Below, one piece after another: positions 39,394-50,240 of a DNA stretch of 64,000 nt (its first letter is position 1; every line of letters begins with the position of its first letter). The translations under genes were made by a program, and so were the position numbers. Location: positions 22,216,828-22,280,827 of the forward strand of contig NC_091141.1 of assembly GCF_041381155.1 (NCBI RefSeq). The letters run 5' to 3'. This DNA is from Argopecten irradians. Lineage: Eukaryota; Mollusca; Bivalvia; Pectinida; Pectinidae. The notes beneath the pieces were generated by a model. That model saw nothing but the letters and a program-made list of their open reading frames with translations. It had not been told where the DNA came from and made no database searches.

Positions 39394-41187
39394 ATGTCGG
39401 CAGAACTTCCGGTGGTGACGTCATCAGAAAGCGTGGTCGGTTGCTGCCAGTGTGAACGTCATGCCAAGCGTCTGGAGTATTTGTGTGACACACATGGACA
39501 TCACGTGTGTGCGGACTGTGCCGTATTCGACCATAGAGACTGTGTCATAGTGTCAACGAAGACGACGGCAGAGCATGAGAAATTATCCAACTTCGTCTCA
39601 CCAGTTCTCATAATGGCCGCTCATCATATCCGGGACGTGAATCCGAAGTTAGGCAGACTGTTACAAAGTAGGGACACAGTGTCCCTAACACTAGACAACT
39701 ATTACCAGAAACTTAGAGACGCTATAGATGCAGCCGAGAATGAGCAATATTCACAACTGGATTTTCTCTTCAGCATAGAAGAGTCTCGACTGCTTGCCTG
39801 GAAGGAGGAGTGCCAACAACTGATAGACAGGGCCAAGACACGACTGGAGAATGTCAGGAAAGGGACTGCTACGTCTGTCGAGAAAACCACAAAGGAAGTG
39901 GAATCCATTAAAACACAACTAGAGGATATCCTGAAAGGTAACGATACTAACGTGTCCTTCACTTTTGTTGGGGACACAGACTTCGACAATAAAGTGGATA
40001 CATGTTCGCTCTTGCCAGGCAAAATTGTCGTAAAGCACGAGCCTATGGCTACATATGTGCAGGCAACTGGACTTGTTGACAGAGACTGGACGGGAATAGA
40101 CCCGGAATCATCGGCTATTCTGTCCGAAAGTGAATCCGAAAGTTTCGTTGAAATTCCGTTGGATACCGCGGCGTCAAGTTCACTAAGCGATGGAAATCAT
40201 GAAAATGTAAAATGTGGAGAGGCAGCGTCTACAGAGAGACGAGAGTCAATCTTTGATCTACCCTCACCAGAAAGTAAAGGTATTGAAAGCCCAGACCCGT
40301 CTTCTTTGTCTTTGTCTATTCGTGGACGTTCAATGTCGTCGCTCAACGTCGGATACTCAATGACCTTGAAGAGTTCGATAAATGCCCGGATGCCCGGTGA
40401 TAAGTCCCAAAGTTGGCTTACAGGTGCAACATTTCTCGTGAACAACAACATTGCACTAGCTGATAGGAAGAACAAAAAGATCAAGCTCTTTTCCAGCGCC
40501 CTTCACTGTATCGCTGAAGCCGTTGTACCATCTTACCCTTTCGACATCGCTCAGACGGGGAACTTCAACCTGGTTGTGACAATTCCAAGGACTAAACGGG
40601 CGCTTTTCTTCAGCTCGGAGGATCTGAAAATATGTTCACTATTTATAGATACTGAACAAACTTGTCTTGGCGTGTCCTGTTCGAAAGAGGCGATTGCAAT
40701 CGTATGCGAGTCGTCTTGGACGAAACACATCACCATCAAACTATACGATAATACTGGCTCCTTGTATCGTAAGATCTCACAGATAGATGGTAATCGGGAA
40801 CTGGCCTTTTCTTCAGACTACATTTCTATCTTTCCGGTATCCGGTAACTTAGCTTTCAGAAATGGCATCAATTTGTTTTATACGACCTCGGAGGGTGATC
40901 TTCTCTGGAAATCAATAATTCCAAACCAACTGATGGCTAACAGTGTTAGAGGAATTTCTACGCTAAATGGCGGTGTTCTCGTCGTGTTCGATGTTTCTGT
41001 GTACTACGTCACTTCCGATGGTCAACACTGGAAGTTGGTGACATCATTCAACAGGCAAAGCAGCCCATGCGCAGTGAGTGTTAGCAGCAGCAAGAACAGT
41101 GTGCTCATCACACATGCCGACCCGTTACGAAATCGCCCGGAAAACAATGTCGTAGACATATTCACACTCTCACAAACCTTCGAATGA
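39394..41187 (+). CDS. B-box TRIM-like protein with coiled coil and beta-propeller
   Basis: Single coding exon of 597 residues. The first ATG after a strong acceptor (tgtttcag, exon from 39374) is at 39394. An N-terminal B-box-type zinc site is seen as Cys20-x2-His23, Cys31-x2-His34, Cys39-x2-Cys42 and His47-x2-Cys50; the last ligand is Cys where His is usual. A coiled coil covers about residues 65-190, an acidic Ser-rich linker about 235-330, and a C-terminal propeller about 345-597 (SWLTGATFLVNNNIALADRK). No RING is seen, so E3 activity of its own is doubtful. It is the divergent neighbour and paralogue of the gene at 33840, which lacks the B-box. Such TRIM-like proteins are strongly expanded in bivalves. 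Function is inferred from family. Confidence 0.9.
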   Translation: MSAELPVVTSSESVVGCCQCERHAKRLEYLCDTHGHHVCADCAVFDHRDCVIVSTKTTAEHEKLSNFVSPVLIMAAHHIRDVNPKLGRLLQSRDTVSLTLDNYYQKLRDAIDAAENEQYSQLDFLFSIEESRLLAWKEECQQLIDRAKTRLENVRKGTATSVEKTTKEVESIKTQLEDILKGNDTNVSFTFVGDTDFDNKVDTCSLLPGKIVVKHEPMATYVQATGLVDRDWTGIDPESSAILSESESESFVEIPLDTAASSSLSDGNHENVKCGEAASTERRESIFDLPSPESKGIESPDPSSLSLSIRGRSMSSLNVGYSMTLKSSINARMPGDKSQSWLTGATFLVNNNIALADRKNKKIKLFSSALHCIAEAVVPSYPFDIAQTGNFNLVVTIPRTKRALFFSSEDLKICSLFIDTEQTCLGVSCSKEAIAIVCESSWTKHITIKLYDNTGSLYRKISQIDGNRELAFSSDYISIFPVSGNLAFRNGINLFYTTSEGDLLWKSIIPNQLMANSVRGISTLNGGVLVVFDVSVYYVTSDGQHWKLVTSFNRQSSPCAVSVSSSKNSVLITHADPLRNRPENNVVDIFTLSQTFE

Positions 41188-41928
41188 GAAGCTATAGATC
41201 ACCGGCTACTGCTCATTTCATTTAGAACCACGCACGAGGAAGAATGAATCAAATTCATTTGTTTTAATCTTTAATCGTTACTTTTACAATTTTGAATACT
41301 AAGGAACATCGTTTTATTCTTTTAACATATCATTTTGAATTCTGCAGAATAAGAATGTCTAGTAATGAACATTCTGTTCTATAGCAATTGATGTCAATTT
41401 TGAAAACAAAATTGTATACAATCTAGGTGATTTGATCAAGGATATTTGACGGCAGTTTCCATCACTTTTAATCTTTCATCTATTCAGCATTTCAACAATC
41501 GTGTATTCAATATTGCACAAGGGACATCCTTTTCGATTTGTGAACAGAAGATTTATAAATGAATAGGCATAGTAAAATGCAAATTCAATTTTGACATGCT
41601 ATCATTGTATTATGTGAAATTAATTGTTTTATGTTCTGCTTGATACAGAACTTTGAGATGCAAAGGCAATCCCAACAGTAATCGTCTCTAACATTTCACG
41701 TAGTAACAGTCCCCAACATTCTACACAGGACTGTTTCCAGCATTGCCTATAATTGTAATCTCTATTGTTGCCCGTGGTGACAGCTAGTCTATTCAGAGAA
41801 CTTTCTGCCCTTACCTATTATGTTCAATACTATTACATTGCCTTACAGTGGCTAAATCACCTCTAATCTTCAGAGTTCTATGGCAAAGCAATTTCTCATA
41901 GTTGTATAAAGAAACATCCTGCATTTAA

Positions 41929-42735
41929 AGTTATGTCCCCTGTCTTGCACACGATCACTCACAGTGGCTGAGTGACGTCTACTATTCAGAGTTATGTCCC
42001 CTGACATTCACACGATCACTCACAGTGGCTGAGTGACGTCTACTATTCAGAGTTATGTCCCCTGACTTCCACATGATCACTCACAGTGCCTGAGTGACGT
42101 CTACTATTCAGAGTTATGTCCCCTGACATACACATGATCACTCACAGTGCCTGAGTGACGTCTACTATTCAGGGTTATGTCCCCTGACATACACACTATC
42201 ACTCACAGTAGCTGAGTGACATCTGCTATTCAGAGTTATGTCCCCTGACTTACACATGATCACTCACAGCAGCTGAGTGCCGTCTACTATTCAGGGTTAT
42301 GTCCCTGACATACACACTATCACTCACAGCAGCTGAGTGCCGTCTACTATTCAGGGTTATGTTCCTGACATACACACTATCACTCACAGTGCCTGAGTGA
42401 TGTCTACTATTCAGGGTTATGTCCCCTGACATACACACTATCACTCACAGCAGCTGAGTGACGTCTACTATTCAGGGTTATGTCCCCTGACATACACACT
42501 ATCACTCACAGTGGCTGAGTGACGTCTACTATTCAGGGTTATGTCCCCTGACATACACATTATCACTCACAGTAGCTGAGTGACGTCTACTATTCAGGTT
42601 TATATTCCCTGACATACGCATGATCACTCACAGTAGCCGAGTAACATCTACTATTCAGAGTTATGTCCCCTGACATACACATGATCACTCACAGTAGCTG
42701 AGTAACATCTACTATTCAGAATTATATCCCTTGAA
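41929..42735. repeat. 61-bp tandem array, about 13 units
   Basis: The unit contains gatcactcacagtggctgag, tgacgtctactattcag and ttatgtcccctgaca, with period 61. Units differ by scattered substitutions and a few single-base indels. It lies between the convergent B-box gene and ZCCHC17, probably in the ZCCHC17 3' untranslated region. Confidence 0.85.
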
Positions 42736-42873
42736 TGATACACTTCCTCAATGTGGTTCTTTACAGAGAGTTTAGTTTCCTGTCCTTTACAATTTATCAC
42801 ATTGGTCGAAACCTGTAACCTCAGTTCTGCACTGTGCTGCTTCTCCCATGTAATGGTACTGGGTGTCATAACA

Positions 42874-45800
42874 TTATCCATCAGAACTGCTGGAACTATC
42901 ATGCTTCCTACTTTTATGCTTCTTATGTTTTTGTTTCTGAAATGAAAACACATTATTTAATTGCAAAGACATATCATTTGTAATTAATGTAAATTACTAT
43001 AATTAAAATGTAATTGAGATGAAAATGTTGACAATAAGAATTAGTATCAAAAAAAATAAAACTACTTCTTATTGTCTATGTGTTAACGTTTTTGAGGTCT
43101 ATGAAATCAAAAACTTAATGCCGAATGGCAGGATCATTAATTTGACAAGATATTGTTTTCCTTTTTATAAAAAGAGCTGTGAGATCAATATAAAGTTCCA
43201 AATTCTAAAGAAAATATTTTTCATAATTATATTTTGAGTCTCATTGCATCTTATCTAAACTTTCTCAATGAAGCAATCAAGCTTTTTAAATGTGTTTAAA
43301 TAGGCTGCTGATGAATGAAAGGAAGGTACCAGTAATTATCACATCAAAATGGAATAAATAATTAATTTAAGTACTTAGTTGTGATTTCTGTTCAAGTTTT
43401 GAATTATGAGTTTTCTGGATCTGTTTGACCAGACCTTAGTGACATTTGATCTTGTCGTCCTACCTTTCTGACTTTCTATTCCTTACTTAACCATACTCTA
43501 AGATACACTATTCCCACTCCGAGCAGTGCTTTACCACTTCCTAGTGACCTTTGACCCATCTCATCACATTCATTTTCTGCTCTTATAATCAACAGGCAGC
43601 AGCTATGATACAATGTAATCTAGTGACCTTTTAACCTTTTACCTTATTATGTGACCTTGCCCTATCCTAACAGATTCAATTTCTTCATGTCTACTTGCAG
43701 TGCTTTTCATCAATTCCAGTGAATTTTTGACCTGTGACCCTATTCTAGTAACTTTGACTCTATCCTACCATGCTACTATATAATTACTCCTTACATGCAA
43801 TGCTTTTCATCAAGAATAGTGACCTTTGACCCTACTAAGCTAAACTTCCATGACCTTTGACCTTTGCTGTCCTACCTTTCTATGTCTCTCCTCCTCGCTG
43901 TCGTCTGAGGATGAATATTTATGATGTTTATGTTTCTTGTGTTTTTTCTTTTCCTTCTTCTGCTTTTTCTCTTTCTGAAGACATGAAAAAAAAAGGTTAT
44001 TTTAATGCATGGAAGGATTAAATGATGTTTTATGACTCTGCGCTTCTTTCTTATTTTCAGACTATCTCTTGTTACATGAAATTCGTGGGATTGGATGTGT
44101 GGAAACTTGTTTGATACTATCATGGGAAACACATCTGTTGACCTACATATGTGTAACAATCATTTATTTATTTACTTTCTCATTGTATGCAATTTAAGAT
44201 TTCTTACAAATACAATGACATATTATTTAAATAATGAAGATAACTGAATAGTAGATTATTTATCATTTTTCATTTAATAAAAAATAGTAATAACAAAATT
44301 TGATAGTTTAATTCAAGATGGCTACATTATCAGCTATACCAGTAATTTTTGTTGTGTTTTAGAGGAAATCAGTTGCAAAATTCAGAAGGCATAACTATAG
44401 ACGAAAGTAATAAGTCAAGGAGGATGAAATTCAAAGGAAATATACCCCCTAAACCAAGGAAATCCTACATATTTCAGAAAAATCTTTTGTATATTTACTT
44501 AAAATTAGCAAAAACAAACTCTACACATTTAAACATACCTTCTTTTTCTTCTTCTGTGGTGCAATGTCGTCATCTGAAGAATTCTTGAAACCATCGTCAT
44601 CCATATCTGGTACTAACTCGTAAGATTTACCTCCCTTTGTGTGGAAACAATCCTGTGCTAAATGACCTTTGAAAGGAAGAAGGATGATATTTTCTTTTTT
44701 GTAATTATATCAAAATCTTGGCTATTGAAGGATGGCTGACCTCTGGTCTTTTTTTTTTTTTTAAATACCTTCAACCTCATGTTAACATTCACTTATCACC
44801 ATCTCATATGTTAATTTATAGTTTAGCCGTTATTTTCACTGGTATGATATTTTTAGAGATTTCTCAGGACAGCACTGGTGAAATATTTACAAAAAGTTTG
44901 AATCATATATACCCTTACAGTTAGACCATAAAAATTTAAAAGTACTAAGATATAATTTTCTTTTTTCTAAGTAAAATCGTGAAAAATGTTTATTGTTTAC
45001 CCTTGTAAATAACCATCTATAAGTTGTTATTAAATATCACTACAGGTTTAGAGTGTTGACTTGTGTGAGCAAACCTTACCATGTCCTCCACATTTGCGAC
45101 ACGTCGTGTCCAGAACTGCTCCTAATTCTATTTTTGGTCTCCCTCCTCCTTTTACCCCTTGCTTCCTTTTCCGGTCATCCAGACTTCAATATAAGAAAAT
45201 ATCATATCTCATTAAATGTAACAATCTTGCTTATATTACATTCGTATAACAGACATCATGAAATGTGCCGGTCTAACGGAAATGTCCGCAAAAAATTGAA
45301 GCAGACTGCCTATTTTAAATCCGGTCCTGACAAACCATCCGGCAATAATTGAGTACCGAAAGTCGGCATCTCTGAATATTACACAGGTGCCAAACCTGGC
45401 AAAAGGAATGTAGAATTTAAACTGCATAAGATAATCATGAAAGCAGAAATGCATTCGAGCAGTACACATCAAGGGCTATACAGTCTGAAGCACAAATCTA
45501 AATGTGCATAAGAAGGGCCCATAAGTTACTTATCTTGTTTGTTCATGATCAGGGCCTAGAAGTTACATACATTGTTTGAGAATGATCAGGGCTTAGAAGT
45601 GACATATCTTGTTTGTGCATGATCAAGGCCTAGAAATGACATACCTTGTATGTGCATGACCAGGGCCTAGAAGTGACATACCTTGCACCGGTAAGTGCAT
45701 GATCAGGGCCTAGGAGTGACTTACCCTGTATGTGCATGACCAGGGCCTACATGTGACATACAATTGTACCATGTATGTGTATGACCAGGAAGTGACATAA

Positions 45801-47938
45801 TACCTTGTATGTGCATGACCAGGGCCTAGAAGTGATACCTAGAAGTGACATACATGTACCTTGCTTGTACATGATCAGGGCCTAGAAGTGACATACATTG
45901 TACCTTGCTTGTACATTGGTTGGGTCCTCATCTTCTCCTGTTGTCTGATTAACACACTTCATAGATAATCCCACTTTGTCATCCTGTCAAAATCCATCAA
46001 TAATTTTATACAAGGTCTAGCTCTGATATAACCCACAATCAGATCTGTTAATATTAGGCTTTAATTAAAACAGATATTGACAGTTTGAGATTATAGTGAA
46101 AACATGGTCATTCATATTCAACTAATTCATACACATATCCTCAGAATATTCAGATTTTCAGCAAAATCATAAATTCATACACAGAGAATAGCCATAATAA
46201 ACAGTAAACCCATTAAAATAAAATTTCTGTTAAAATAAAATAAGTTAAAATTGGATCATTACTAACATACATTTAAAACTACTGTTATAAAGTAGGAATT
46301 TACCTCTATAGATATAACTTTACAGTATACTTTTTCTCTGACACTTAACATCTCAGAAGGATCTTCGACTCTGGCCTTCGACATCTGTGACTTGTGAACC
46401 AAACCTGTTTTTAAAAAAAAATGATCAGTAGAAAATGGTTTTGAATAATGATTTTTACACTAAATAATTATTTCAATTTTCGGGGAACTGTGCCTTTTGA
46501 ATAAGGAAAATACTCATTTTATTCCATCAAAAACATAAAAAAAAGTATCACTTGTCTACAGATTTATAAAACAAGAGGCCCAGAGGGCCTGTATCGCTCA
46601 CCTGGTTTGTAATGCCAAGTAATGTTCTGAATACAGGTTCATTGTTTCTTTTCTGAAGGAATGAGAATATATACCTCTAATTCCCCTATTGGGCCCCGCC
46701 CCTCCTGCCCCTGGGGGGTCAGAGCCAAAATTTATACAAGTTCTGTTCCCCTTTTCCCAAGGATGTTTGTGGCCAAATTTGGTTACAATCCATGCAGAAC
46801 TCTATGACTAATAGCGATTTAAAGGATTTACCTCTATTTCCCCTATTGGGCCCCACCCCTCCTGCCCCTGGGGGGTCAGAGCCAAAATTTATACAAACTC
46901 TGTTCTTATTCCCCCAAGGATGTTTGTGGCCAAATTTGGTTACATTCCATGCAGACTAGTAGTGATTTAAAGGATTTACCTCTATTTCCCCTATAGGGCC
47001 CCACCCCTCCTGCCCCCGGGGGGTCAGAGCCAAAATTTATACAAGTTCTGTTCCCCTTCCCCCAAGGATGTTTGTGGCCAAATTTGGTTACATTCCATGC
47101 AGAACTCTAGGACTAGTAGCGATTTAAAGGAAATGTTGACGGACAGACGGACGCCGACGGACGCCTACGGACGACGGACGACGGACGCCGCGCCATGACA
47201 TAAGCTCACCGGCCCTTCGGGCCAGGTGAGCTAAAAATGATCGACCATCATGTTACATTCAAATTTTGATCTTACAATTTTACCTTGTTTTCTGGAATCA
47301 GGAATCTTAATGAATGCTCCATAAGCTTGTACACTTGCTACCTATATCCAAACAGAATATCAAACAATTTTAATTTGATCATACAAATGTCAGTTGTTAT
47401 ATTTATTTATATACCCTATTTGATCCAATAAGTACCAGATAAACAGCAGGCTCTGATTTGATAGATGTAGATCTTTACATTGTACATTAATAACATTATA
47501 CGCTATCTTGATCAGCTTTTGTTTAAGCACCTACTAATGTTGAACTACTCCAACAATGTATTACAATGTAGACGTATCTCTGTAATTTGACTGAATGGTG
47601 ATTAGATGTACATGTATACCTTACTCCAACAATGTTGACCTGCAATGTTAGAGGTATAGCACGACGAGACACTTTTGGAACATTTCGTCTTGTCTAATAA
47701 ATATTAGATAACGTCCGTTAAAAAAAACTACTGACCAGTCGACTCTCATATTAGGGTAGTAATGTATACCTCTAACATTGTTGGAGTACACATGCACTTC
47801 TACTTTCATTTTGAAGAATTGAATAATTACCTCTCCTTGAAACACCGAGTAGAGATCCGGAAGGTCCTCCTTTTTAAAAAATTTGTAGCGGTCTTTACGA
47901 CCACCGTCCTCTTTATCGTCATAAATACGCTTAGACAT
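42874..47938 (-). CDS. ZCCHC17: ZCCHC17 (S1 domain and CCHC zinc-knuckle nucleolar protein)
   Basis: RNA-binding protein linked in vertebrates to the 60S ribosomal subunit, nucleolus and splicing. Coding exons on the minus strand: 47938-47831, 47341-47284, 46404-46304, 45983-45904, 45183-45080, 44666-44539, 43974-43876, 42936-42874. All are GT-AG and sum to 246 residues; human has 241. The S1 domain spans about residues 26-105 (LPDLYSVFQGE, then VASVQAYGAFIKIP, GLVHKSQMS, DDKVGLSMKCVNQTTGEDED). The zinc knuckle is Cys144, Cys147, His152, Cys157. The tail is Lys/His-rich (KKEKKKHKKHKHHKYSSS) and ends KSRKHDSSSSDG-stop, as in the family. The frame is also open upstream to 48079, but MSKRIYDD fits best as the start. 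Intron 4 begins in a minisatellite that repeats the exon end, and a tandem-core transposon sits in intron 2. Confidence 0.95.
43540..43865 (-). promoter_or_regulatory. Cluster of AGGTCA direct-repeat (DR1-like) motifs in ZCCHC17 intron 7
   Basis: TGACCTTTGACC[C/T] occurs at 43545, 43820 and 43851. On the minus strand these read [AG]GGTCAAAGGTCA, the DR1 element bound by HNF4/RXR-type nuclear receptors. They are embedded in a degenerate gaccttt-rich stretch, so they could be simple-sequence drift. Confidence 0.3.
45535..45915. repeat. Minisatellite starting at a ZCCHC17 exon-intron junction
   Basis: About nine units of 36-44 bp contain gatcagggcctagaagtgac and a piece like ataccttgcttgtacatg. 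The latter copies the end of exon 4 and its donor on the minus strand. Confidence 0.75.
46571..47234 (+). mobile_element. Tandem-core element in ZCCHC17 intron 2
   Basis: The 5' end is acaagaggcccagagggcct. About three units of 148-157 bp follow (unit starts near 46673, 46830, 46978; gggccccacccctcctgccc). Then a ggacggacg-type run, and a terminal hairpin (gctcaccggccc / gggccaggtgagc) closing in CTAA at 47231-47234. Confidence 0.7.
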
Positions 47939-48402
47939 TTGTTTAACTGTTTTCAGCTGCACATGTACATGTGTGTTTGTTGCCTGAACGGACCGCAAAT
48001 GCACATGTACACAAAAGAGTTCCGATAGTCGAGGCATCCGGAACTCCTCTAATTTGAAGGTATACATACAGGTATACATAGACTAGCGCGCGCTTACTTT
48101 TTAACTAGGCCAAAAAAACCACATATCTGTTCAGTTCAGGGTTACATTGGGGTGGGGTGGGGGGGGGGGAGGATTAGGGTCGGCCGGGTAACCCTAAACA
48201 GACATACCGATTCATGTCTGTATTTTGCGCGCGAATGTGATATGTCTCATTCAAAAAATATTTTTGATAGAGTTGGCATTTTACATAACGTGTCTAATTA
48301 TTGACAAGTTTCAATAACTATAAATGAAAAAGGAGCATACCATTTAAATTAATTGATATTACGCCGGGATACGCTGGTATCCGGATAAGCCAAGGGCCCG
48401 TT

Positions 48403-48978
48403 TTAAAGGGACAATTCAGTCTAAGAGAACATTTAAATTTGTATATATATCAGATAAAACAACTTCTAATGGAAATTACATCAGTCAGTTTTACTGTGAT
48501 ATGCTTGAAACGCCTATGGTGGTGACACGTGTGTGAATTATTCAAACTTGCTCGCTGTCCGCCATTACACACTGTGGTCGAACTTCTTGTATGCCGAACC
48601 CTGTCCCTTGCTCGTAAAGTAATGCAATTTTTTGGCTAGAACTGCTCAAATCGCTCTGACAGTAGTGTGTTTACCTTATTAGGTGAATTGTCTTGCCTAA
48701 AAATCATTTTATCACCTTCTCAGTGGTTATGTAGTTCATTTGTTTAACGTGCGTGACTTTGGCTCGGGTATGGGTACAGAGTTAATATTGTACCTGCTTA
48801 ATCGTATTGATCAACGATTTGATATTTCAACGATATTAATTAAAATACTTAACAATGTTGTGGAATTTGTCAATGTTTTACGTTATATGTTTCATAAGAA
48901 ATGTAGAACAATACATTTATGCTATAGTTTGCTTATTGGTTATGTAAAAGAATTTGCCTGAGTGAATTGTCTCTTTAA
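48403..48978. mobile_element. TTAA-flanked element of about 576 bp
   Basis: The ends TTAAAGGGACAATTCA and TGAATTGTCTCTTTAA are inverse with one or two mismatches and carry TTAA at both borders. There is no transposase frame. It is about 460 bases upstream of the ZCCHC17 start codon. Confidence 0.65.
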
Positions 48979-50240
48979 CAAGTCACATTGTTTTAACTAA
49001 TACTGATTTAAATTTCATTTTTTTGAAATAGTATAATCCCTTGATGGACATTTTTAGTCTAGTTCATGTGCATTGAATTTTCATTATTAAAGTTTCGAAC
49101 ATTACGTGCTTGAACGTTTTTAGGAAACGCATCGCGCAGCGGAAAATTTTCTGAACTGAACGAAAAATGTGTAGGAGGACCCTTTTTCTTTCTAATGTGC
49201 ATTTTAGATCATTTCACTCGGCGAAAATGGGGGAGGGGGGTTGCAAAAAGATATGGTTGCCCCCCCCCCCGTCCTAGGGAAGTGGGGGGGAGCAATGACC
49301 CCCGCTTCCTACGCCCCTGTATAGTATAACGCATTAGTTTTGTACTTACCGAAAGTTTGCTTACAATTTATTTCTTATTTTCCGCTGTTGCAAAGTGCAC
49401 ACTGGTCTGAAAAAATTCCATAGCCCGTCCGTTTTACCGTTCGTGGAAGCGGACGTCCCTAACAGCAGAAGCGACATAACAGAACTAATTTTAAACAAGC
49501 TAGAGACACAAGATCCATCAAAATCTCCTGATTTAATTATGTATATTGTTTATACCCATCAGAGTGCCCAAAAGGACCGTTTAAGAGGTTTACAGTACAT
49601 GATCTGTAAAGAAAATTTATGTTAAACACTAATATTCTAACATGGCAATATTAATATCAGATGGGCAGATATAATAGTCCCTGATATGACAATTTCTACC
49701 CGTTGGCAAAAAAATTCTCTTCAAATCACATCCTGCATACAAATATACAAAGTGCCGTTTTCTAAGGGACGAATCGAAGCTAATATTTTTTAATTCCGGG
49801 CTTTGTTATGTGTTGCAGTGGTAAGAATGCAATAACATTCGGTGTTGCAATAACATGGAGGGGTGGAGGTGTCATCCAGGGGTGGACATAAAAAGCTACG
49901 CATTCAAGAAACAATTATGTTTAATTTGTTATTTTAATCTTTACTTTAAAAGTACTATTCATCTTAATAATTTCCCGCATTTGTTATGAAAGCAATCAGC
50001 TGAAACTAGCACAGGCTTTTGCTGACATGTCGGTCAAACAATTACAGGTACATGTACATTTCAAAATACTAAATGAACCAATCTAATAAGAAAATGCCCG
50101 TTCATGACTTCGTTTACTAGTTACTGCTCCTGAGCGTTACCAGCAATTGAACTGATGATTTTAATCATATTGCTAAATGGACAGGTGAGTGCACAAGTGG
50201 GTTTTATTATTTGACATTTCCCTTACATCCCTTCAGAACA
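48979..50240. other. Intergenic DNA before the satellite
   Basis: It contains a G-rich and C-rich stretch at 49230-49315 (ctccta/cgcccctg type dispersed repeat). The 76-codon plus frame at 49395-49625 has a protein-like composition but no recognised family and no supporting splice partner. Confidence 0.4.

Noticed and set aside
39702-40484. Minus-strand frames of 106 and 95 codons
   Set aside because: They are antisense to the B-box gene and have no family features.
48145-48175. G-run as a telomere-like or quadruplex regulatory element
   Set aside because: It is a short, irregular G tract without TTAGGG repeats; not enough to call anything.
49395-49625. 76-codon plus frame with protein-like composition
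   Set aside because: There is no family match, the start has no support and no neighbouring exons are seen; it might be a fragment of an unknown repeat.
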